Shown piece by piece: positions 36,342-43,490 of a stretch of DNA of 64,000 nucleotides. The stretch lies in NCBI RefSeq assembly GCF_014645535.1, contig NZ_BMLX01000006.1, positions 1 through 64,000 of the forward strand, read 5' to 3'. The notes under the pieces were generated by a model. It was not told the DNA's origin and made no database searches. It saw only the letters and a program-made list of their open reading frames with translations. The number at the start of each line of letters is the position of its first letter. Within the stretch, counting starts at the first letter, position 1. A program made the translations under genes and the position numbers. The stretch is from Silvimonas iriomotensis. GTDB taxonomy: Bacteria; Pseudomonadota; Gammaproteobacteria; Burkholderiales; Chitinibacteraceae.

Positions 36342-36944
36342 ATGACCAGCAGCATCTCATCCAGCAATTATTCGTCCCTTTCTTCCTTGCTCGGCGCCAC
36401 CGGCACGAGCACCGCCAGCACCAGCGGCACTTCATCGACCGATTCGCTGCTTGATACCGTGCTGGCCGCCGAAGAAGCAGCCAGCTCTAGCACCGCCAGC
36501 CCCAGCACAACCGTCACGCTGGGCAGCAGTAACAGCAATAGTGACGCGACGACGTACAACTCGTCCGGTTTGCTCACTGAACTGAACCAGATCATTGAAC
36601 AGAACACCCTGAGCGACCCGCTGTTGTCCGGCGACTCCGGCAGCACGGACGACTTGTTCTCCTTGCTGTCTGGCGCCAGCGATACCGCCAACAACACGCA
36701 ATCGACGCTCGATTCCCTGGTGGCGCAACTGGAAGGCAACAGCGGCAGCACCGCCAGCAGCAGCGCGTCGGGTACAACCAGCTCGACCGCAGCCAGCGGC
36801 ACGACCAGCAGCAGCGCCAGCAGTTCTGGCAGCACCGCCTCGGTCGAGAGCGAATGGGCGCAGATTCTGGCAGCCAATCCGCAAGCCGCATCGCAGCTGA
36901 CGCAGGCTTCGACCGACGAGTCTTTGATCAACTCACTGTTGTAA
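36342..36944 (+). CDS. Ser/Thr-rich low-complexity protein
   Basis: The protein has 200 residues, more than a third Ser or Thr. It has no signal peptide and no membrane segment. Two short helical stretches break the low complexity: LLTELNQIIEQNTLSDPLL (middle) and VESEWAQILAANPQAASQLTQ (C-terminus). A strong AAGGAG ribosome site precedes the ATG. The composition resembles export substrates or proteins of flagellar/type III type, which often begin with Ser-rich N-termini, but no family is recognised. Confidence 0.65.
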   Translation: MTSSISSSNYSSLSSLLGATGTSTASTSGTSSTDSLLDTVLAAEEAASSSTASPSTTVTLGSSNSNSDATTYNSSGLLTELNQIIEQNTLSDPLLSGDSGSTDDLFSLLSGASDTANNTQSTLDSLVAQLEGNSGSTASSSASGTTSSTAASGTTSSSASSSGSTASVESEWAQILAANPQAASQLTQASTDESLINSLL

Positions 36945-37009
36945 TTGCCCCCCGCCCTGGCAGCCCGGTAGCACTCGCTCACCCACTACGTTTTTGCCTG
37001 ACAAGACAA

Positions 37010-37047
37010 CACGGCCACCGCTGCAACCGGGTGGCCGTGCTGCTTTC
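37010..37047 (+). terminator. Hairpin after the Ser-rich gene
   Basis: CACGGCCACC (37010-37019) pairs perfectly with GGTGGCCGTG (37030-37039) around a 10-base loop. The T-tract behind it is weak (CTGCTTTCTG), so termination may be partial. Confidence 0.5.
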
Positions 37048-37067
37048 TGCCGCCCGGCCAGCCGCTG

Positions 37068-37110
37068 TTTTGTCTCCATATCGAGAATTAGTCTACATAC
37101 AGAGACAAAA
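37068..37110. repeat. Inverted repeat TTTTGTCTC / GAGACAAAA, upstream of the hydroxybutyrate operon
   Basis: A 9-bp inverted repeat is separated by 25 bases. The right arm is embedded in the motif GTCTACATACAGAGACAAAA (37091-37110), which recurs 87 bases downstream. It may be a regulator site or a mobile-element remnant. Confidence 0.5.
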
Positions 37111-37175
37111 TCGCCCATTTTGCGCTGCCGCCATTGATCCCCCTCAACTTGCTGCGACCGCACATGAGCACCCGG

Positions 37176-37197
37176 TTGTCTACGTTCAGAGACAAAA
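37176..37197. repeat. Second copy, GTCTACGTTCAGAGACAAAA
   Basis: This 20-mer (37178-37197) differs from the upstream copy at two positions and itself forms a dyad, TTGTCT-8-AGACAA. It lies about 150 bases before the permease start. Confidence 0.5.
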
Positions 37198-37349
37198 CTC
37201 CGCCCAATCTGGCCAGAACCCGCATTTTGTAGTCAATTCTGGCCTGGTACAGAATCTGCTAGAACCCTCTTGCGCACTCTTTGCGTGCAGGCAGCCCAAG
37301 GCGCCTGACTCATGAATGGCTTTACAAAAAATGCCACTGGAGGAGTTAC

Positions 37350-38741
37350 ATGGCTCTGCTGATTGTTCTGGCCGCACTGGCCTTGCTGATGTACACCGCA
37401 TATCGCGGTTATAGCGTGATCCTGATGGCGCCGATCTGCGCGCTGGCCGCCGTCTTGCTGACTGATCCCACCCTCGTCGCCCCGGTCTTCAGCGGCGTGT
37501 TCATGGAAAAGATGGTGGTGTTCGTCAAACTGTATTTCCCGGTGTTCTTGCTGGGTTCACTGTTTGGCAAGCTGGTGGAGTTGTCCGGTTTTTCCAAAGC
37601 CATTGTCAACGCCGTGATCGGCTGGATTGGTCGCGAGAAAGCCATCGCCGTGATCGTGGTTGTCTGCGCATTACTGACTTACGGCGGCGTATCGCTGTTC
37701 GTGGTGGTGTTTGCGGTTTACCCGTTTGCCGCCGAGTTGTTCCGCCAGGGCAATATCCCCAAGCGGCTGATCCCCGGCGTGATTGCGCTGGGCGCGTTCT
37801 CGTTCACCATGGATTCGCTGCCCGGCACGCCGCAGATCCAGAACATCATCCCCACCACCTTTTTCAAGACCACCACCTGGGCCGCGCCGTGGCTGGGCAC
37901 GATCGGCGCGCTGTTCATTTTTGTGGTGGGTTTGTTGTACCTGAACTATCGCCGCCGCCACCTGATTGCTTCAGGTGAAGGCTATGGCACGCAGTTGCAG
38001 AACGAACCTGCGCCGGTCGATACCAGCAACCTGCCTTCGCCCTGGCTGGCCATTGCGCCGCTGGTGCTGATTGGCGTCGTCAATTTTGCGCTCACCCGGC
38101 TTATCCCCCAATGGTACGGCGCCAGCCACACGCTGGCCTTGCCGGGCCTGGCCAAGCCAGTCACGACGGCGATCCCGTCGGTGACTGCGATCTGGGCCGT
38201 CGAAGGCGCGTTGCTGTTTGGCTGCCTGTTTGTGCTGCTGACCGCCTTTGGCGCAGTCAAAGCCCGCGTGCAGGAAGGCAGCAAACAGGCCGTGGCCGGT
38301 GCCTTGCTGGCCGCCATGAACACGGCATCTGAATACGGTTTTGGCGGGGTGATCGCCGCATTACCGGGCTTTATTGCCGTCAGCCACGCGCTGGCCGCCA
38401 TCCCCAACCCGCTGGTCAACGCGGCCATCAGCGTCAGCACACTGGCCGGCATTACCGGTTCGGCCTCTGGCGGCATGAGCCTGGCACTGGCCGCGCTCTC
38501 CGAGCAGTTCATTGCCGCCGCCAACGCCGCGCACATCCCCATGGAAGTCTTGCACCGCGTGGTGGCCATGGCCTCTGGCGGCATGGACACCCTGCCGCAC
38601 AACGGCGCGGTGATTACCGTGCTGGCCGTCACCGGCCTGACCCACCGCGAGGCCTACCGCGACATTTTCGCCATTACCGTCATCAAGACGCTGGCGGTGT
38701 TCTTTGTGATTACCGTGTACTACCTGACCGGTCTGGTCTGA
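37350..38741 (+). CDS. GntP-family permease, probably for 3-hydroxybutyrate
   Basis: This is a 463-residue inner-membrane transporter of the gluconate:H+ symporter family with 12 or more helices. It has the family features GGVSLFVVVFAVYPFA, SFTMDSLPGTPQIQNIIP and SASGGMSLALAAL. AGGAG lies five bases before the ATG. It heads an operon with 3-hydroxybutyrate dehydrogenase and both 3-oxoacid CoA-transferase subunits, which argues for D-3-hydroxybutyrate rather than gluconate as substrate. Confidence 0.85.
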   Translation: MALLIVLAALALLMYTAYRGYSVILMAPICALAAVLLTDPTLVAPVFSGVFMEKMVVFVKLYFPVFLLGSLFGKLVELSGFSKAIVNAVIGWIGREKAIAVIVVVCALLTYGGVSLFVVVFAVYPFAAELFRQGNIPKRLIPGVIALGAFSFTMDSLPGTPQIQNIIPTTFFKTTTWAAPWLGTIGALFIFVVGLLYLNYRRRHLIASGEGYGTQLQNEPAPVDTSNLPSPWLAIAPLVLIGVVNFALTRLIPQWYGASHTLALPGLAKPVTTAIPSVTAIWAVEGALLFGCLFVLLTAFGAVKARVQEGSKQAVAGALLAAMNTASEYGFGGVIAALPGFIAVSHALAAIPNPLVNAAISVSTLAGITGSASGGMSLALAALSEQFIAAANAAHIPMEVLHRVVAMASGGMDTLPHNGAVITVLAVTGLTHREAYRDIFAITVIKTLAVFFVITVYYLTGLV

Positions 38742-38764
38742 CGTTGCACCAGGGAGCTTTATCC

Positions 38765-39541
38765 ATGACAGACCTCAAAGGCAAAACCGCACTCATTACC
38801 GGCTCAACCAGCGGTATCGGCCTTGGCATTGCCCAGGCGCTGGCCGGCCACGGCGCCAACATCATCCTCAACGGTTTTGGCGACGTGCTGGCCGCCCAGC
38901 AAAGCGTGACCCATCACGCCGGCCGCGTGGGTTACCACGGCGCGGACCTGATGAAACCGGCCGAGATCACCGATCTGATGCGCTACGCCACCAGCGAGTT
39001 TGGCGGCGTGGATATCCTGGTCAACAACGCCGGCATCCAGCACGTAGCCAGCGTGGAAGACTTTGCGCCAGAACGCTGGGACGCAGTAATTGCGCTCAAC
39101 CTGTCTGCCGCTTTTCACACCATGCATCTGGCGATCCCGGGCATGAAGCAACGCGGCTGGGGGCGGATTATCAATATTGCCTCGACGCATGGTCTGGTGG
39201 CCTCTGCGCAGAAGTCAGCTTATGTGGCGGCCAAACACGGGATTATCGGCCTGACCAAAAGCGCCGCACTGGAACTGGCGCAAACCGGCGTGACCTGCAA
39301 CGCCATCTGCCCCGGCTGGGTAAAAACTCCGCTGGTGGAAAAACAGATTGCCGACCGGGCGCAAGCGGGGGGCATCAGCGTGGAACAGGCCACGCGCGAT
39401 CTCTTGCTGGAAAAACAACCCTCCGCCGAGTTTGTCACCCCGCAGCAACTGGGCGAACTGGCACTGTTCTTATGCAGCGACGCCGCCGTGCAGGTGCGCG
39501 GCGCAGCCTGGGCCATGGATGGCGGGTGGACGGCACAGTGA
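38765..39541 (+). CDS. bdhA: D-3-hydroxybutyrate dehydrogenase
   Basis: This is a 258-residue short-chain dehydrogenase oxidising D-3-hydroxybutyrate to acetoacetate with NAD. The cofactor motif TGSTSGIGLGIA, NNAGIQHV, and the catalytic Tyr153/Lys157 pair (YVAAKHG) are present. The substrate-binding H/Q/K pattern (GIQHV, Lys in the EKQ stretch) agrees with bacterial BDH. CCAGGGAG precedes the ATG, which follows the permease by 23 bases. It probably links stored polyhydroxybutyrate or imported hydroxybutyrate to central metabolism. Confidence 0.92.
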   Translation: MTDLKGKTALITGSTSGIGLGIAQALAGHGANIILNGFGDVLAAQQSVTHHAGRVGYHGADLMKPAEITDLMRYATSEFGGVDILVNNAGIQHVASVEDFAPERWDAVIALNLSAAFHTMHLAIPGMKQRGWGRIINIASTHGLVASAQKSAYVAAKHGIIGLTKSAALELAQTGVTCNAICPGWVKTPLVEKQIADRAQAGGISVEQATRDLLLEKQPSAEFVTPQQLGELALFLCSDAAVQVRGAAWAMDGGWTAQ

Positions 39542-39580
39542 GCCCGCCCCGCCCCAGAACAAGAGGAGCACATTAAAAGA

Positions 39581-40288
39581 ATGAACAAACTCTACCCCGA
39601 TGCAAGCATCGCACTGGCCGATATCGTGGCCGATGGCCAGATCATTGCCGTTGGCGGCTTTGGCCTGTGCGGCATCCCCGAAGCCCTGATCGGCGCCCTG
39701 CGTGATGCAGGCGTGCGCAACCTGACGGCGATTTCCAACAACGCCGGGGTCGATGGCTTTGGCCTGGGGCAACTGCTGGAAACCCGCCAGATCCGCAAAA
39801 TGATTTCCAGCTATGTGGGCGAAAACAAAGAGTTCGAGCGCCAATATCTGTCTGGCGAGCTGGAACTGGAATTCACCCCGCAAGGCACGCTGGCCGAGAA
39901 ACTGCGCGCAGGCGGCGCCGGCATCCCGGCGTTCTTCACCCCCACCGGCTACGGCACGCTGGTGGCCGAAGGCAAGGAAACGCGCGAATTCAACGGCAAG
40001 ATGTACGTGATGGAAACCGCGCTGGTGGCGGATGTTTCGCTCGTCAAAGCCTGGAAGGCCGACAAGGCCGGCAACCTCGTGTACCGCCGCACCGCGCGCA
40101 ACTTCAACCCCAATGTCGCCACCGCCGGCAAGATCACCGTGGCCGAGGCCGAAATCATTGTCGAGATTGGTGAACTGGACCCGGATGAAATCCATACACC
40201 CGGCATCTTTGTTCACCGTCTGGTGCACAACCCGCACCCGGAAAAACGCATCGAACAACGCACCACCCGCGCCGCCAAGGAGGCCTGA
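39581..40288 (+). CDS. scoA: 3-oxoacid CoA-transferase subunit A
   Basis: This 235-residue subunit of succinyl-CoA:acetoacetate CoA-transferase activates acetoacetate to acetoacetyl-CoA. The CoA-transferase family I signature [13 protein letters not shown] is at residues 25-37, and the [25 protein letters not shown] block is intact. It is adjacent to subunit B with a 2-base gap. A thiolase needed to complete acetoacetate use is not in the window. Confidence 0.94.
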   Translation: MNKLYPDASIALADIVADGQIIAVGGFGLCGIPEALIGALRDAGVRNLTAISNNAGVDGFGLGQLLETRQIRKMISSYVGENKEFERQYLSGELELEFTPQGTLAEKLRAGGAGIPAFFTPTGYGTLVAEGKETREFNGKMYVMETALVADVSLVKAWKADKAGNLVYRRTARNFNPNVATAGKITVAEAEIIVEIGELDPDEIHTPGIFVHRLVHNPHPEKRIEQRTTRAAKEA

Positions 40289-40290
40289 GC

Positions 40291-40935
40291 ATGGCATGGA
40301 CCCGCGAAGACATGGCCGCCCGTGCCGCCCAGGAATTGCGCGATGGCTTTTATGTAAACCTGGGCATCGGCCTGCCCACCCTGGTGGCCAACCACGTCCC
40401 GGCCGGGATTGAAGTCTGGCTGCAATCCGAAAACGGCTTGCTTGGCATCGGCCCCTTCCCCACCGAAGACCAGGTCGACCCGGACCTGATCAACGCTGGC
40501 AAACAGACCATCACCACCCTGCCCGGCTCTGCCACGTTCGCCAGCGCCGATTCATTTGGCATGATCCGCGGCGGCAAGATCAACCTGGCCATTCTGGGCG
40601 CCATGCAAGTGAGCGAACACGGCGATCTGGCCAACTGGATGATCCCCGGCAAGATGGTCAAAGGCATGGGCGGCGCCATGGACCTCGTCGCCGGCGTGGG
40701 GCGGGTGATCGTGCTGATGGAACATGTGGCGCGCAAAAAGGACGGCACGGTGGAGCTGAAACTGTTGCCGTCCTGCACCTTGCCGCTGACCGGGGTTGGC
40801 GTGGTGGATCTGATCATTACTGATCTGGGGGTGATGGAGGTGGATGGGGATGGTTTGCGGGTGATTGAACTGGCGCCTGGGGTGACGCGGCAGCAGATTC
40901 AGGAGGCGACGGGGGTGGGGGTACGGTTTGGGTGA
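40291..40935 (+). CDS. scoB: 3-oxoacid CoA-transferase subunit B
   Basis: This is the 214-residue catalytic subunit. The glutamate forming the CoA thioester is Glu47 in [10 protein letters not shown]. The N-terminal NLGIGLPTL and the GGAMDLVAG block are conserved. It is the last gene of the hydroxybutyrate operon. The final 100 bases are strikingly G-rich (GGGGGTGGGGGT at the end), unlike the rest of the gene. No simple terminator follows; dRS3-like and larger repeats begin about 95 bases downstream. Confidence 0.94.
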   Translation: MAWTREDMAARAAQELRDGFYVNLGIGLPTLVANHVPAGIEVWLQSENGLLGIGPFPTEDQVDPDLINAGKQTITTLPGSATFASADSFGMIRGGKINLAILGAMQVSEHGDLANWMIPGKMVKGMGGAMDLVAGVGRVIVLMEHVARKKDGTVELKLLPSCTLPLTGVGVVDLIITDLGVMEVDGDGLRVIELAPGVTRQQIQEATGVGVRFG

Positions 40936-41029
40936 GGGAAGTATTTCAGCAATGATGGCGGCAAGTCCATGACCCAGGCCAACAACGGTAATGGCAATGG
41001 CCAATTTCAATACGCATCCCATAGACTCG

Positions 41030-41067
41030 TCATTCCAGCCCTCGGCAGCCCCTTGGGCTGGAATCTG
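41030..41067. repeat. dRS3-like palindromic repeat, copy 1
   Basis: ATTCCAGCCC (41032-41041) and GGGCTGGAAT (41055-41064) form a 10-bp inverted repeat inside the recurrent frame GTCATTCC...GGAATCTGG. It may also act as a terminator-like hairpin for the hydroxybutyrate operon. Confidence 0.6.
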
Positions 41068-41170
41068 GTCTGGGACGCGTGCCGTGGCACTGTTGCAAAA
41101 CCTTAACCGCTGTTAGCGCCTTCGGCGCAGGGTTTTAAAAGCATTTGATACCCGCGGTGGCGGGAGCACC

Positions 41171-41200
41171 CTACTTTCTTTGCTTCGCCAAAGAAAGTAG
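41171..41200. repeat. Hairpin of element A, left arm
   Basis: CTACTTTCTTTG pairs perfectly with CAAAGAAAGTAG around a 6-base loop (12-bp stem). Confidence 0.75.
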
Positions 41201-41324
41201 GCAAAGAAAGGCGACCCCAGCCCGGCGGCCCTCCGGGCTGCCCTCAGTCGGTCGGGAGCCTGGGGTCTCCCTCCACTCCATCGGCGCTTGGCTTTAATGG
41301 GGGAGGAAAGGCAAAAACAACCCC

Positions 41325-41438
41325 AACTTCAACTGCAACTGCAACTACAACTGCAACTACAACTGCAACTACAACTACAACTGCAACTGCAACTGCAACT
41401 GCAACTGCAACTGCAACTGCAACTGCAACTGCAACTGC
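41325..41438. repeat. Hexanucleotide tandem array (AACTGC)19
   Basis: Nineteen uninterrupted 6-base units, mostly AACTGC with AACTAC variants concentrated in the first half and one AACTTC at the left edge. Unit length being a multiple of three keeps frames open on both strands (Gln-Leu or Val-Ala repeats), but there is no coding context. Confidence 0.9.
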
Positions 41439-41501
41439 AAAAACGAAACCCCAAGCTAACGACAACGACAACATCTACGTAGCGTGCGTCCCACTAACTC
41501 G

Positions 41502-41526
41502 TCATTCCCGCGGAGGCGGGAATCCA
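41502..41526. repeat. dRS3-like repeat, copy 2
   Basis: ATTCCCGCGGAGGCGGGAAT at 41504-41523 matches the Neisseria dRS3 consensus ATTCCC-N8-GGGAAT exactly. Confidence 0.75.
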
Positions 41527-41575
41527 GTACGGGGCCGGAACGCCCCCTTTGCGGGCAAGAACGTAAACGCCTACC

Positions 41576-41609
41576 GTAGGGTGGATTCGGAGCGAAGCGA
41601 CAATCCACC
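41576..41609. repeat. GGTGGATT palindromic repeat, copy 1
   Basis: GTAGGGTGGATT...AATCCACC has an 8-bp inverted repeat (GGTGGATT / AATCCACC) with a 14-base centre CGGAGCGAAGCGAC. Inverted relatives lie at 42181-42211 and 46952-46987. Confidence 0.7.
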
Positions 41610-41637
41610 ATCGCCAGGGCCACCTGCGGCGGCCGTT

Positions 41638-41679
41638 CTGGATTCCGGCCAAGGGGGCCGCCGAGGTCCGGAATGACGA
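41638..41679. repeat. dRS3-like repeat, copy 3 (expanded centre)
   Basis: ATTCCGG (41642-41648) and CCGGAAT (41668-41674) flank an enlarged centre. The outer frame CTGGATTCC...GGAATGACGA matches the other copies. Confidence 0.6.
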
Positions 41680-41769
41680 AGTGATGGAGCAGACTGGTCA
41701 TTCTTGCGACGAGTGGTCTGCGGGGTTGGGGGTGCCTTTGACGTGTCTTTACCATGTCCAGCATTGCAG

Positions 41770-41797
41770 CTGGATTCCGGCCTCCGCCGGAATGACG
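41770..41797. repeat. dRS3-like repeat, copy 4
   Basis: ATTCCGGCCTCCGCCGGAAT at 41774-41793 keeps the 6-8-6 layout of dRS3 with the third and fourth arm pairs changed compatibly (CCG/CGG). Confidence 0.7.
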
Positions 41798-42065
41798 AAG
41801 TGGTGGGGCAAACTGGTCATTCTTGCGAAGAGTGGTTTGCGGGATTGGGATTGGGGTTGCAGTTGATTTTCGGGGTTGCAGGTGCAGGTGCAGTTGCCGT
41901 TGCCTTTGGCTTGCCTCCCCTTGACTGCGCCGAGCATCGCAGCGAAGTCCGGGGTTGCGGCGGAGGGGTGTTTGAGCGAAGCGAGTTCCCGTAGCCAGCC
42001 GGACTTCGCGAGAAGCGCAGGGAACCCACGTAGTGGGCGCTGTCGCAGGGGTCGCCTTTTCTTTG

Positions 42066-42099
42066 GGTACTTTCTTTTGGCGATCCAAAAGAAAGTACC
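42066..42099. repeat. Hairpin of element A, right arm
   Basis: GGTACTTTCTTTTGG pairs perfectly with CCAAAAGAAAGTACC around the tetraloop CGAT (15-bp stem). Confidence 0.8.
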
Positions 42100-42180
42100 G
42101 TGCTCCGGGCACCCCCGGTATCAAAACCACCGCGCCGCAGGCGCTAACAGCAGTCAAGTCTTTAAAGGCAGCAGCAGGAG

Positions 42181-42211
42181 GATTGTCGCCACCGCTCCGA
42201 ATCCACCCTAC
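42181..42211. repeat. GGTGGATT palindromic repeat, copy 2 (inverted)
   Basis: GATTGTCGCC...CGAATCCACCCTAC is the reverse complement of copy 1 with a few changes and lies just outside the right end of element A. Confidence 0.65.
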
Positions 42212-42263
42212 CCGCAGCAGCCATGCAAACCATTCACCCCCGCAAAAGCCCACCCCTGGGCAT

Positions 42264-43442
42264 TCACTTCACCCCATAAACCAGCCGCCGCGCAAACCCC
42301 CTGCGCAAAGGCCCGATCTGATCCAGCGCCAGCATCCCCAGACTACGCGCATGCTTCATCAGCACATTCGGCTGGTCAAACAGCGTAATCAGATTATCGG
42401 TAAACGCCGTCACCGCGCCGGCGTCCTTGCGCCGCAGCGTGGCGTAGCGTTGCAGCATGGCGGCCTCGCCCAGCGTGTGGCCGGGCATGGTGGCGATGAC
42501 GTCTGCCAGCGTGGCGGCGTCACGCAGGCCCAGGTTCAGGCCCTGGCCTGCCACGGGGTGCAGGGTCTGGGCGGCGTTGCCGATCAGCACCATGCGATCG
42601 GCAACGACGGAATCGAGCGTTTTCAGCGCCAGCGGCCAGCTGCGGCGCGGGCCGACGGCGCTGAAGCCGGCGACGCGGCCAGAGAAGCGGTTGGCCACGG
42701 CGGTCATGAAGGTTTCGTCGTCCAGCGAAAGCCGCGCTTCGGCTTGTTCCGGGGTTTGCGTCCAGATCAGCATGTAGTCGTCGCCAAACGGCAGCAGCGC
42801 CATCGGGCCGTCGTCGGCAAAGCGTTCGAACGCCACGTTGTTGTGCGGCACGGTCGGGGTCAGCGTGGCCAGGATGGCGTGCTGGTTGTAGGACTTGACG
42901 GTCTGTTGCACGCCGTCGATCTCGCCCACCAGCTTGCCGCCATCGGCCAGGATCACCAGCCGCGCGGTCATGCTTACCGCGCCGGTTTGTGTCGCCAGTT
43001 GCAGCTCGGCAAACCGCGACAAACTGCGCACGCCGGTGACACGTGTACCCAGCGCCAGTTGCGCCGGGCCGGTGGCCAGTTGTTCCAGCGCGATTCTGGC
43101 CAGCTTTTCATAACTGACCACGTAACCCAGCGCCGGCAGGTTGAGTTCTTCGGCGGTGAGTTCGGTTCGGCCGATCGAGCCCTGTTGCGAAACATGTACG
43201 CGGCCAATGGCCGTGGGCGCCAGGCGCTCTTGCCACAGCCCGGCTTCCAGCAGGTTCTGGTAGCTGGACCACGACAACGCCAGCGCGCGCGGGTCGGTCG
43301 CGCCATCGTCCACGCTTTGCCTTGCCTCGATGGCAATGGCGTTGCGCCCCTGCCGTGCCAGTCTTTGCGCCACCAGCGCGCCCACGGGGCCGCCGCCGAC
43401 AATGGCGATATCAACATGGCAAGGCAGGTTACGGACGATCAT
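42264..43442 (-). CDS. ubiH: UbiH/UbiF-family FAD-dependent ubiquinone hydroxylase
   Basis: This 392-residue flavoprotein monooxygenase hydroxylates the ubiquinone ring at the membrane. It has the FAD motif IVGGGPVGALVAQRLA near the N-terminus, the second FAD motif GNAAQTLHPVAGQGLNLGLRD about residue 285, and the UbiH-type C-terminus. Which ring position it acts on (C4, C5 or C6) cannot be read from sequence alone. It lies 48 bases after pepP on the same strand, the classical pepP-ubiH order. Confidence 0.88.
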   Translation of the reverse strand: MIVRNLPCHVDIAIVGGGPVGALVAQRLARQGRNAIAIEARQSVDDGATDPRALALSWSSYQNLLEAGLWQERLAPTAIGRVHVSQQGSIGRTELTAEELNLPALGYVVSYEKLARIALEQLATGPAQLALGTRVTGVRSLSRFAELQLATQTGAVSMTARLVILADGGKLVGEIDGVQQTVKSYNQHAILATLTPTVPHNNVAFERFADDGPMALLPFGDDYMLIWTQTPEQAEARLSLDDETFMTAVANRFSGRVAGFSAVGPRRSWPLALKTLDSVVADRMVLIGNAAQTLHPVAGQGLNLGLRDAATLADVIATMPGHTLGEAAMLQRYATLRRKDAGAVTAFTDNLITLFDQPNVLMKHARSLGMLALDQIGPLRRGFARRLVYGVK

Positions 43443-43490
43443 GGGCGGGTTCCGTTGTGGTGTTGGGAGCGGTTCAGGCGGCGCAGCGGC

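Larger units (their letters stand above)
41112..42148. repeat. Long inverted-arm repeat element A
   Basis: The element begins GTTAGCGCC and ends GCGCTAAC. About 130 bases at the left end and 150 at the right end are inverted, diverged copies of each other (shared order: GTTAGCGCC, TTTTGATACC, GGAGCAC, a TACTTTCTTT hairpin, GGCGACCCC). The middle holds a hexanucleotide array, palindromic repeats and low-complexity sequence. All reading frames across it are unlike known proteins and run on both strands, so I treat it as non-coding. A shorter relative is at 46410-46934. Confidence 0.7.

Noticed and set aside
41325-41438. CRISPR array
   Set aside because: The units are 6 bases without spacers and there are no cas genes.
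41244-41482. Gln-Leu and Val-Ala repeat proteins encoded on either strand of the hexamer array
   Set aside because: They come only from a 6-base tandem repeat that keeps frames open; there is no ribosome site or other coding sequence.
41456-42253. Open frames across element A
   Set aside because: They run through palindromic repeats and hairpins, appear on both strands and resemble no protein.
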